The notes beneath the pieces are model-generated. The model was not told where the DNA came from. It worked only from the letters and a program-made list of their open reading frames with translations, and made no database searches. From Sclerurus mexicanus (taxonomy: Eukaryota > Chordata > Aves > Passeriformes > Furnariidae): a stretch of DNA of 64,000 nucleotides. Shown one piece after another: positions 36,401-46,970 of this stretch. The stretch lies in assembly GCA_013396755.1 (NCBI GenBank), contig VWZF01007235.1, positions 551,534 through 615,533 of the forward strand, in the 5' to 3' direction. Made by a program: the position numbers and the translations under genes. How positions within the stretch are numbered: the stretch's first letter is position 1; each line of letters starts with the position of its first letter.

Positions 36401-37003
36401 AACCAGTTTAGAGAAATCCAGGACCATGTGCAAGCTCCTTAGGAAGTTAACAACCCAAGGAGACAGGTACAACAGTTTTTCTGGAACGGGAAACAAAGCA
36501 AAGGAATTAAATTATACTGACCCTGCATCTCTGCTCCCTCTGCTGTGCTCATCAGCCCTGCTTTAACAGAGGCTGGTTTTAATTTAGCATGATTTCAATT
36601 TTGCTCAGGAGGTTTTATAATGAAAGCATTATTCTTGGGTGCATCTTAAATCAATCTGAATTACTGAAACAACTATTCAAAATTAATTCAAAATCAGCTA
36701 TCCAATTCATGCAGAAACATTTTCCTCAAGAGGCCAACAGCTTCCCATCCTTTCCAAAGCACCAATACAATAAGCACTGCCTTTGCCAGGCCCTTTTATG
36801 TGTCCTGCAGGAGGTTTTGACCCCCAGGACCCCCCATCTCAGGAATGCAAACGCTGCTGAAAGCAGGGGAGGAGCCCAGTGCTGGTCCTATCCCAGCATT
36901 CATGGCCCTGTCCTGGTTTTTAGTCTAATTTGATATGCAATAGCCACTGGTTTTACATTTATACAGAAATGGTTTCATTATAACTGTTATCAGCACATTG
37001 GTT
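33462..37003 (+). other. KCND3 intron 2, proximal part
   Basis: It starts at the donor GTGAGTAG right after codon 370's second base. No CR1 element, RNA gene or second coding exon was found. An AT-rich stretch at about 34375-34680 has TTAAATTATTAAAATCATAATT-like composition and could be a conserved element. The 140-codon minus-strand frame at 33816-34238 lacks any family motif. Confidence 0.7.
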
Positions 37004-37116
37004 TTCATAGAGTGACAGAATGGTTTGGGTTGGAAGGGACGGAAAAGATCAGCTGGCTGCAGCCCCTGCTGTGAGCAGAGACACCTTCCACTAGACCAGG
37101 TTGCTCAAATCCCCCT
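37004..37116 (-). mobile_element. CR1 LINE 3' end fragment
   Basis: On the + strand: AGAATGGTTTGGGTTGGAAG, GGACGGAAAAGATCAGCTGG, then GAGACACCTTCCACTAGACC and AGGTTGCTCAAATCCCCC. This is the reverse complement of the last ~110 bp of a CR1 element. Confidence 0.9.
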
Positions 37117-37471
37117 TCGACATTCAGTTTTATTCCCTTGTAAAGAGCAATACGGATGGGGCGGCCTCCTGTGCCACTGCTGCCCCTCTGCGTGCACCAC
37201 AAACACAGCGGCGGCACAAGACCTCTCTCACAGCACTAAACCCCACGTCACTTTTGCCCAGAACACGTGTTTTTCTGAGCTTTTTATAGCTGTTTTCATT
37301 TCACCTGACAGGAGCAGTATGGTTCAGACTCCTGGGCACTGTCTATGACCTGCAGCAAATCGTAGCTGTGAAAACCTCAGTGCCACGTCTGCCTCTCCCT
37401 GGGCATGGAGAGGCTCCCGGGGGCCCCTCTGGGCATCACAGCCAGGCTCCCACTGTGCCCCAGACAGGGGT

Positions 37472-37788
37472 ATAGAACCCCAGGATGGTTTGGGTCGGAA
37501 AGGACCTTAAAGATCATCTCATCCCACCCCTGCCATGGGCAGGAACACCTCCCACCAGCCCAGGTTGCTCCAAGCCCCATCCAACCTGACCTTGCGCGCT
37601 TCCAGGCATGGGGCAGCCACAGCTTCTCTGGGCACCCTGTGCCAGGGCCTGCCCACCCTCCCAGGGAGAAATTCCTTCCTAACACCCGGTTTAAACCTAC
37701 TTTTTTTCAGTTTAAGCCATTCCCCCTTGTCCTGTCTCTCCAGGCCTTCTCCAGCTCTCTTGGAGCCTCTCTAGCTATTGGAAGGTGG
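37472..37788 (-). mobile_element. CR1 LINE 3' fragment, about 315 bp
   Basis: Landmarks in reverse-complement order: GGATGGTTTGGGTCGGAAAG, GACCTTAAAGATCATCTCAT, CTGCCATGGGCAGGAACACC, CAGGTTGCTCCAAGCCCCAT, GGCAGCCACAGCTTCTCTGG, CCTCCCAGGGAGAAATTCCT and CAGCTCTCTTGGAGCCTCTC. It is well preserved and the same orientation as the copy 355 bp to its left, so the two could be independent insertions or parts of one rearranged locus. Confidence 0.95.
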
Positions 37789-40243
37789 TATAAGGAGAGA
37801 ATATCCATGGAGGGGGTCACTACCGAGATCTTTTGATCCTTTGTGTCGAGAAACCAGCAAAAAATGCAGACCAGGAGACAGAGATTGATGATGGATTTTG
37901 TTCTGGTTTGAGCTTAGGGATACACTGTGTGGTTTTCTATTGCCTAAGAAAGGCTGAGCTCCCACAGCTCAGCGCCCTCGGGGTGGTCCTTGGAGAATCC
38001 ATCTCTGTCTCCCTCCCAGTTTGCAAGAACGAAATGGTTTGGAGAACACTATCCCTCTATCCCACTATCCCTCTATCCCACTATCCCTCTTTCAGAGCCA
38101 GCTGCACTGGTCAGTGTGTTTGAAAGACACACATTGGTGCACTTGGCCAACACAGTCCTACCTGTATAATTCATTTAAGGAACCATTTAACACTAGAAAG
38201 TCAATAAAACAGCCGTGCTGGCCTGGTCATGTCAACAGCCTGATCTGGAGCAGGAGCTGGAATGTCTTAGAGGTTTTCTGAGCTGAGCGCACAGAGAGCA
38301 GGGATTTGGGGGTAGGGTCTCTTTGCGTTTGCCTCGGCTCGATCTAATTCTGCAAAATGTGGCTCGGAGAGAACACGAGCAAAGAGAGGCCTGAGCAGCC
38401 CCTCCGAAAGAAACACCACGCTTTGTTTTGCTTGTTCCTCGGGTGTTCTTCTTTGTTGGCGTTCAGTCAGGGGCGAGGAAGGGGCTGAAATTTAGGCAGT
38501 GGAACAGCACGTGAAGACCTCGCTTGGCAAAGTGCTGCCAGCCGGGCTGGCGTGAACGTGCTGAATCCCGAGGACGTTTTGGCAAACGCTGCCAGGTCCT
38601 GCGTGAGCAGAGCTCGTTCTGTGCTGATTTCTGCCCAGCAAAACCACTCAGGCTGGTAGTCACCTTCATTCACCCTCCCTTCACGCAAACTCCGAGGAGT
38701 TTGCAAAGTAAGGAAAACAATAAATCATAAATCTGGAGCGCTGCCATTCCCGGCTCCTCCGGAAAGATCGTTGTTTGGCCCTGGAATCATATTGTGCGTG
38801 TCAGGGCTCCTGTGGCCGCCACTGAAGTGAAACAGGAGACGTTGCTCGAATAGAAACACTGCTTTGCATATTGAGCACCGTCTTCGGGAGGACGGATGAG
38901 AGGTGGGATGTTCCCTTTGTGAAACAGGGCGCTGGGATTTCATCGCTCTCGCCATTTCCCACAGCCAACAATTCCTGCACCCACAGGCCAAAGGACTGCT
39001 TGAATTCAATACGCAGAAAGTCCAATCAAACAATGAATTGATGGAGCTACACAAAGAAGCCATTTCCTTGAGCTTTCATTCTCTTGACTCCAGCTTCATC
39101 TTGTATGAAACGTGTATCAATTTTCTCCTCCTAATGGATTTACAGATATTGTGTGCAAAATGTCTTTGTATCACAAACTGCAGATGGAACCTTTTCCCTT
39201 CACGATCCTGATATAAATCTCAGGCAACCATCTCATTTTTGAGCTATTTGTATTCACCAGAGCCCCAAATGTATTAAAATACCTTTATTCATTCTCAGAG
39301 CAAGTTGAATTTACTGTTTAGGTTTTTTCCTTCTCTTTAAAGAAAAAAAAAATTATCCATCCTTCTGCTTTTCGTGGCTTTGGATATTTGTAACAATTGC
39401 ACGTATGTGCAAACACACCATTTTTAACGTGCAAGACAAAATAACTTGCCTTTAGGGTAACTCGTTGTGTGAGAAGTGAATTATTTTGAATAAGGCCAAG
39501 AAATGGTGCTGACTAAAATTGTAACGTGACTGCTAAATTTACCAGTGGAAGCCTTGGCAGAGATACATCTACAGCAACTGATGTACAGATTTTTTCCGAG
39601 CTCCTCTTTCTTTTTTTTTTCCCCCTTTTCTTTCTAGCCTGCGACAGAGTTAAGTGCCTGAGAAACACAGATTAAAGATAACATTGTATTTTCAATTGGA
39701 GATGAAGGGAAGTGATTGGCGTGCTGACTGGATCTGAGCTATTTTTAGCCTCGTAAAATGATAATTTCATAACAGTGCTGACCCAGTAAAAGTAATCAGT
39801 TTACAGACATCAGCTGAAAATAAGGGACAGAGTAGCCACTGTCACTTGGGAAGCAGGGACAGGGGAAGAGAAGTTAAAGGCCCTGCAACAAATTAGGCAA
39901 AACTAATTACATCTCTTAGCTGATTACAGCCCAGCAGTGTTACAAGGAGAGGAGCTTGGGATGTTTCTGAGGGACCTGAGACTCTGCAGCCCCTCTGGCC
40001 AGAGCTTCATTCTGCCAACACCCATCCTCATCCTCGTCCTCACAGTGACATCTTGCATCACGTCCTTATCCAGATCTGCTCACCTGGATTTAGCTCGGGC
40101 CACCTACCATGAAATAAAACTCCGCTGGAGTATGAGGGAAATAATAGGAGTCGTTTTTATTACAATTTCTTAAGGGATCTGTGCATTCAGGAGTGTGTGG
40201 TCACAGGACAAAGGTGACTGACTTCAAAATGCAAGACAGAAAG
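37789..40243. other. KCND3 intron 2 segment
   Basis: No gene was recognised. It contains a small 16-bp tandem repeat (see 38047-38092), an A+T-rich region at about 39220-39920, and an orphan acceptor-like pyrimidine tract ending with AG at 39636-39637. None of the open frames resembles a known protein. Confidence 0.6.
38047..38092 (+). repeat. Short tandem repeat, 16-bp unit
   Basis: The unit ACTATCCCTCTATCCC occurs almost three times in a row (two full copies and a partial third that ends CTCTTTC). The copies are nearly identical, so it may vary in length between individuals. Confidence 0.85.
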
Positions 40244-40448
40244 TTAGGTCGGATATTAGGAAGGAATTCTTCCCTGTGAGGGTGGGCAGGCACAGGGTGC
40301 CCAGATAAGCTGTGGCTGCCCCATCCCTGGAAGTGTCCAAGGCCAGGTTGGATGGAGCTCTGAGAAACCTGGGCTGGTGGAAGGTGTCCCTACTCATGAC
40401 AGCGGGTGGACCTGGATCATCTTTAAGGTCCCTTCCAATCCAAACAAC
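40244..40448 (+). mobile_element. CR1 LINE 3' fragment, about 205 bp
   Basis: GGTCGGATATTAGGAAGGAA, TTCTTCCCTGTGAGGGTGGG, AGGGTGCCCAGATAAGCTGT, CCATCCCTGGAAGTGTCCAA, GGCCAGGTTGGATGGAGCTC, GGTGGAAGGTGTCCCTACTC and CTTTAAGGTCCCTTCCAATC follow CR1 order. The octamer tail is missing. Confidence 0.93.
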
Positions 40449-42504
40449 CTGGGCAGCTGAAATCCAGAACGTGGGAATACCTGTGCCCAACCCCAGGCCG
40501 TGTCCCAGACCCTGTCATGCCATCACCTCGTTAAGAATATAAAAACCCCACAAAACAGAGAAACTTTTTCTCAGCCCCAACCAGCGCTTTCCCCGCCACG
40601 CGCCGCACTCTGCCCTCCCTGGGAACACCAGCCCCAGTCCCACGTAATCCCCGTGGTTTCAGGGCGAGCGATGCTCAATTTGTGCCTAACACAGGCTCTG
40701 CCTCCCCGCCCTTCACCCCCATCCCCGCGGAGCTCACGGGGACGGGGCTGCCACGGGGGACTCGCCAGAGGACACAGCAGGTTTATTTGTGTTTAATGCG
40801 GCACAAGGCTCAGCAAGGGCGATACCCGGGTGAGCGGCTGGTCTTGGCGCTGCTCGTGGGCATGGCCCGGCAAAGTGCAGGCAGAGGAGCCGTGGGCATC
40901 CCCAGCCACCTCTCAGGGCTCACCAAAGGGTGCTGGCAGACATATCCCCCAGTGAGCATCGCGACTCGGTGCGGCCGAAGAAAGAAAGAGCTGCAATTCG
41001 GTCACTCAGCCATTGCCTCCCGCTCTCGCTGCTTCAACACCCAGCACAGATATTCTTTTCTGTCAAATTCCACCACAAACCACTGTGAATTTCTTAATGT
41101 TTTCCTTCAGCGAAGGCAGATTAATGAATGTTTTTCCTGCAGACCAGAAGACAGGCAGGTTTCAACTGAGCTCTGCCTTCTCCTGGACAGGCAACGCCTG
41201 CAGAAACAGATTGTGCCCATTTAACTATTTACCACCGCTACATTAGAACACATTCAAGGGCTGTAATTCACCTCTTAATATTACAAGTAAAGTGTGGAAG
41301 AGTTATTTTAAAATCAATATCTAAGAGAATGCCATTGTTCCAACATTAAAACCTGCTGGGAAATTACTGGGAGGCATGTGGCAAGTCAAATCACTGCCTG
41401 CCAGAGGAGGAAACAATTCATTACTCCTTTAAAAGGTGCAAGTCTTTACTGGCTTTTCATTCTGCTTCGCAGCCTCAGAAATGACGCCGGAGCATCTGGC
41501 TCTTTCTTTCCCTCTTTCTTTCATGATTCCACCCTTTTGTTCTGCCTCTCCATCGTGGACTTTTTCTTACTTTCCACATGGGGCCGTGAGGGGCGTTCGG
41601 GGCCGGGGACGAGCGAGGGCATTGTCAGCGCTGTCGCTCCCGATGCGGAGTGGCAACGCTGCGTATGAATTCTCTCTCACCTATAAAAGCATCTGCAACA
41701 AACAACAACAAAAGCGAAATGGGCAGCCACTCAAAGCCATTTTCCAGCAGGCTCTTCCCCGCCCGGGTTCCGAGAGCCATCGCCTGGGGAAGCCTGCTGC
41801 TTTCATCTTGGCCTGCCATCTGCAGCGAAATTAAAACACAGATCAGCTTTAGCTTTTTGCCTTCAGGACTCAGCGAAACTTGGCTGATGCACGTCCCCAG
41901 AAAGCCCTCGAGAAGGATTGTTTGCCTCTAAAGCTGAGCTTGCGGAGGTCTCCGTGGATTTGTGCTGTGGAGCCTCCTAATAAAAAGGTCAAATAATTCA
42001 AGTAATAGGTCTCAAACTCACGGAGGGAAGCAGCTGCTCTTACTGAATATGCGCCACGTTGGGGTTTGCTGAACCCTCCCATGGCAGCAATATCATCCTG
42101 GCACCCCAAAACCTCCCCAACCCACCTCAGGGGTCACTCTTAACAGCTCCTGTCGAGCCAATGACACGTTCACAACGCTGTCAAGCACCCTGAGCTTTAG
42201 AATTTGGGTAATTATTTTCCATGTGCTTATTGCTTTATTCTTTTTGTCCATGTGACTCCACTTTGCCATCTAAAAGTCACAAACTGCTGCTGGTTTTCTC
42301 ATCTTGCCTGTAGACCCAGGGTTTCACATCAGATGTGAAAACAGCAGATGATAAAATCTTGAGTCACTTTCAGCCTTTAATATGCAAATGGAAATCCTTG
42401 ATAACAAGATTTCACCCCACAACAACACAGCCTCTTTTTTCTTCTCTGTACTAAGGAGAACAGTTCTTATTATTACTTAATTCTGCTTATTTTCTCATAT
42501 AGGT
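40449..42504. other. KCND3 intron 2 segment with CpG-dense patches
   Basis: Two patches, about 40585-41000 and 41580-41665, are richer in CpG than the rest of the intron (for example CCGCCACGCGCCGCAC and GGGGCCGGGGACGAGCGAGG). A 180-codon frame at 40682-41224 overlaps the first and has no recognisable domain. AT-rich DNA at about 41230-41350 and 42175-42500 follows. An intronic promoter is possible but not shown. Confidence 0.5.
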
Positions 42505-42658
42505 AGAATCACAGAATCATGGAATGGTTTGGGTTGGAAGGGACCTTAAAGATCATCCAGTGCCACCCCCTGCCATGGGCAGGGACACCTTCCACCGGAC
42601 CAGGTTGCTCCAAGCCTTGTTCAGCCTGGCCTTGAACACTTCCAGGGGTGGGGCCACG
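42505..42658 (-). mobile_element. CR1 LINE 3' end fragment, about 155 bp
   Basis: It reads AGAATCACAGAATCATGGAA, TGGTTTGGGTTGGAAGGGAC, CTTAAAGATCATCCAGTGCC, TGCCATGGGCAGGGACACCT and TTGAACACTTCCAGGGGTGG. This is the reverse complement of a nearly intact CR1 3' end with its tail, ending abruptly at the left-hand consensus position typical of 5' truncation. Confidence 0.96.
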
Positions 42659-44181
42659 ATCCTCAATTCCATGGCTGTATGCTCCACACAGATTTTGGGG
42701 TGTAATTTGGAGACATGTGCACACTCTTCTCTGTATTTGTATGATCTGGAGCACAAGGGAGCCATCCTCCTTAAATAGTAATTACAGCCACTATGGTAAG
42801 AACAAAAATAGCACTTTCTTTTTCAATGGAAAAGGAGAATACAAGCCAGCCCTTCTGACAGCCTAATGCTGGGCAGGAGTAAGCTGTCTTCAAAAGGAAA
42901 GCGAAAGGGGGAGAAAGCTGCTCTGGGCTGCTTTCCCCTGGAGTCCATCTACTGAGCTGGGATCGGGAATGCTCTGTGGAAGCAGACTCAGCCACCCTGT
43001 CCCTGCTGCAGTCTGGCTCGCAGTGCAGACAGGCTGCAGAGCATGTGGACTGCATCCCTTCTGGATCCAATACCACTGGAATATACACTTCAGGAATACA
43101 CCTGAAGTGCTCTTACTGCAGATGGGCATTCCCTCAGTGAGCAGACCAGGACCAGTCTGAAACGAGTCCCTCCAGTGGGTGCCTGTCCTCTGCTCCAGCA
43201 CCACCTGCTAGTGCAGATACAAACTCCTCCTTTCCCTGTCACTGATTTCAAACCTCATTCTCAATTATAACCCTCCTTCAGTGGGGTTTTGATGTTTGCA
43301 TCATTTCTTGGGCTTTGCCATCAATACTAATTTGAGAAAAGCTCCGATTGTTTTCTTTCTGCCTCCTCTGAGGGAAGGTGGGAACAGGCTGTTGTCGACG
43401 TAACAGCCTCTGACACCTCCGTTACTCCACTGCGTGAGAGCCTTTTTCTAGTAATCAGTGTCTGAAATGAGTAGAAACAAGGCTTAAATTTACCACTTTG
43501 AGCATGAATCAATGAAGCATTATTGCCAACACACATCCTTCACTGTCACACATCTCAGTTGTGCTCTTGGTTCGGGGAAGATTTAAAACGCCGTCTCCCA
43601 CTCTGTCTTTGCACCTGAGATATCCTTTTTATCGACCTCACTCTCTGATCTCTGCATAATTAGCCAAAATACGAAATTCCCAGCTTCTGCCATGCCCGTG
43701 TGTGCTTTCAAACTTCCCACAAGACCACTAGATTGTGTACAGATGGGCAATCACGGTCAGCTCGCAGGAGGCAATCGCAACTTCGACTTGGTGCCTCTTT
43801 CGTTTCCCTGCCTACTTACATCTGCCTAACCGTCTGTTCATCAATCCAGGGAGCATCCATCACGGAATGGGATGAGTCCTACTGAGTCAGACACTCCGCT
43901 TCAGTTCATGAAATGAGCTGGCATGATATTCAAGCCTTGGCACGCTCCATGCAAAAGACTTCAGCATTTTTTGGATATTTTTCTGCTACAGAGGAATAGC
44001 AGGCCAGATTAAATAATAGAAGCAGCCATTCAGCAAAGCAGCTGTTGAATGAAAACACGTAAAATACATGAAATGAGGTAGAAGTCATCCCTCTTGCTAA
44101 GGGTCAGAACAAGGAGGCAGCTGGGCTGAAGGGATACAAGACTCTGGGCTGCAGAGGGCTGAGCAGGATGGATTCCACAAC

Positions 44182-44219
44182 TAATGAGCTTAGCCAATAA
44201 GCTCATTACCTAATGAGCT
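44182..44219. repeat. Perfect 11-bp inverted repeat with a third direct copy
   Basis: Arm TAATGAGCTTA (44182-44192), loop GCCAA, arm TAAGCTCATTA (44198-44208), then CC and a third TAATGAGCT copy (44211-44219). The two arms are exact reverse complements. Its function is unknown; each arm contains a TAAT homeodomain core. Confidence 0.9.
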
Positions 44220-44544
44220 CTATTGAACAAGCTTGAATTCCTGCCTAGGGAAAGCCCTCGGAATAGATCAAACACAGGTAAACAGCCCCAGCAGTTTCCA
44301 CACAGGAGGCACATCCGAAGCTTAGGAGCAAACTCGTGGTTGTGGGCAGATTCTTTCCCGAAGGGGCGGATGTCAGGATGGATCAGGAAAGCAACAAAGG
44401 GCAGAGGCTCTTTTCCAGCTCCGTCCTTTCTCTACAAATTCTGATGCAAAGGAGGAGGCACCACCATGACTTGTTGACACGCACGTCCTGATAACTTCCC
44501 TTCACCACTAACCACAGACTGTTCTCCACCTACCACACCACAGA

Positions 44545-44590
44545 GGAAACCTCCAGAGGCCCTTTGTGACCACAGTTATTCTATGACTGT
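44545..44590 (+). mobile_element. CR1 LINE 3' tip, strongly eroded
   Basis: AACCTCCAGAGGCCCTTTGT followed by GACCACAGTTATTCTATGAC matches the last ~45 bp of a CR1 element (CCTCCAGAGGTCCCTTCC... then ATTCTATGA). Only the tail octamer and the DACCTCCAGAGG part survive. Confidence 0.55.
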
Positions 44591-46069
44591 GTCAACAAAC
44601 GCTCCTGAAATGGTTCTTCTCTGTGAAGCTCCATCTGAAACCCCAGCCTCGCTTTGGTGCCTGGGAAGGTCTGTCAGAGCAGATGCCAATTCAGAGGGTT
44701 TGGAAAAGCCCCAAAGGAAATGTCGCATCCACACTTTCTTGTGGCTCATTTGTTACCCAGAAAGGTAGGAGTCTTGGATTAAGTCCATAAGGAATGGTCC
44801 ATCATACCCACATGCTGTTTAGCCCAATTTTCAATTCTCTTGGCTTGGAAGCGAAAGGAGAAAATGAGATTTCAGAGGAGGAGAATAGATCTACAGATGA
44901 AATCTTAATTTTGACTTCTACATAGCAACATTTGCATTTATTTTTACAATTTTTCTTAGATTTTCAGCAGATACTGAAGTATTGTTGAAACTGTTCAGTT
45001 CCTATAGTTGTACCACTCTAAAACACTGCCACTGTCCATCATTTGTCTCTTTCCTGAGCAGAGCTAAAAAGCAGTGAAATAAGAAAAAGAAGGGAAAATA
45101 TCTGAACATTATGGTAAAATAAAACAGCTAATTTGATGAGAGATAAAGGCTTTCAGTAGAAAATGGGTGTTCAGCCTTAAAAAATATATAGATTTAAACC
45201 TCAAGTGCACATCCCATGGTAAATAAACACGCAGGCAGCTCGCTGGTACGTGTCAGGATATATTCACATGATTGCAGCAGGAAAGTCTGGCACCAAACGT
45301 ACTGTGAACTGAAAATGAATTTCAGCAGCTTTTATGATTCATTTTTTGTCAGCAACAAAGGCTGCACTGGAGCTGCCTCGTTAGCCCTGGCCAGGGTGGG
45401 GTGTAAAACCCCCTGCTCAGGCAAGGCTGTGGCTGTGCGTGTCCTTGCAGGGTGGATTGACCGGCAGCTTGGACACCCCCTTGCAATTTCAGTATGTAAA
45501 TAATTTTTAATGGTCCTGCCCACTGTGAGCGCAACGTGGACGGGGAGTAACTCCATTGCAGTCAGTGAGTCACACCAGTGGAAAACAAGCGTTGCTGGCG
45601 GCTAAACTGGGCTCTGTGGGTTGGAAGAGGTCGGGGTGGAATTTGGGAGACTCATTATGCACTATTTGTGTGGGAAAGGCGTTGTGGCAAGAGGTGCCTC
45701 CCGGTGGCAGGTGCTCCACAGAGCCCATCTCATCATTCCTGGGTACCCTCGGAGCTTCCCTTGGAGCCCTGGAGAGAGTGTGGGTCTCCAGCTCTCTGTA
45801 TCAGCTGCTCTGTAGTTAAGGCACTTAAGAAGAGTGTTGGATGGAATTTATGTGCCATTAATAACTGCTTCCCTGGCAATATCAAAACAGAGTGGGCAGA
45901 CAGCACATCTACTACCTATAGCACTTGACTGTGCAATAAATTAAATCATCACAAGCTCAGGGAAAGGGTATTTATCTGAACATCCCTGGATGTCGGGTGC
46001 TTTGTTTGCAAGGTGAAATACTCAGGGTGAAAACAAGGGGTGACTAAAAGCGAGTCAGACAAGGGTTTT

Positions 46070-46172
46070 ACAGAATCACAGAATATCCTGAGTTGGAGGG
46101 GACACACAGGGATCATCAAATCCAACTCCTGGCCCTGCACAGGACACCCCAACAATCCCACCGTGGGTGCTT
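46070..46172 (-). mobile_element. CR1 LINE 3' end fragment
   Basis: ACAGAATCACAGAATATCCT, GAGTTGGAGGGGACACACAG, GGATCATCAAATCCAACTCC and TGGCCCTGCACAGGACACCC form the reverse complement of the same CR1 subtype as the copy at 22636. Similarity ends at about 46172. Confidence 0.93.
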
Positions 46173-46868
46173 TGTGGAGTTTGGTAGGAAATAAGCAGAG
46201 ATAATGCACCCTGCACTTGGAGCAGCGATTTCAGAGGATGTGCAGGCGAAGAGACAAATGCAACCAGCCACGCAGAGACAGACACGTGGACACTGCCCAG
46301 CTGCTGGGCAGTGGCAGCACCTTTGCTGGGCTTGGTTTACACCACCAGACAGTCGGATATAAATGAGTGCCAACAGTGTTAGTGTAGCCCAGGAAGAAGA
46401 AGGAGGTATCTGACAGAGCTAGTGGAGGATCTCCAAGAAGCAGTGGGCAGACAGCTTCCCTATACCTTGATGTGTCCCGCTTGATTGATTACTCTCAGTT
46501 TGTTCTCCAGCTCATTGCTGGTTTGCATGGAGAGACCCACCTCTTTCTCTAAGGGTTGGCATCACGTTTGACAGAGGGTACCATAAAACATGTTGTAGAA
46601 GAAGGATGTCCTGTGTCCTGCATATCTGGACAGCGTCTCTCCCTCATGAGCTGTCACAGTGCCTTAGTGTAATGGGCTTCTAAGGGCCAGCCCTGACTGC
46701 CAAGGTGAGGGGGTTTTTAGACAGCTCTGACCATTTCCCTCAGCCAGTCTTATCATCTGGGAGATATAAATGCAAGTACAACAACATCCTTGCTTCTGTG
46801 CAAGCTCTGGCTGGGACTCAGGACACAAAAAGCTCCACGCGAGCAAGGCAAAGGGCTGATAACTTTGT
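46173..46868. other. KCND3 intron 2 segment
   Basis: No coding region, RNA gene or repeat was recognised between the two CR1 copies. Confidence 0.55.
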
Positions 46869-46970
46869 GCTTGGAGCAACCTGGGCTAGTGGGAGGTGTC
46901 ATGCCCATGGCAAGAAGGTTGGAATGAGATGATCTTTAAGGTCCCTTCCAACGAAGACCATTCTGTGAAT
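46869..46970 (+). mobile_element. CR1 LINE 3' end fragment
   Basis: GTGCTTGGAGCAACCTGGGC, TAGTGGGAGGTGTCATGCCC, ATGGCAAGAAGGTTGGAATG, AGATGATCTTTAAGGTCCCT and TCCAACGAAGACCATTCTGT are the terminal ~100 bp of a CR1 element. Confidence 0.92.

Larger units (their letters stand above)
42659..46069. other. KCND3 intron 2 segment
   Basis: No gene was recognised. It holds a perfect 11-bp-arm inverted repeat at 44182-44208, a CR1 tip at 44545-44590 and otherwise unremarkable DNA. The open frames show no family signature. Confidence 0.55.
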
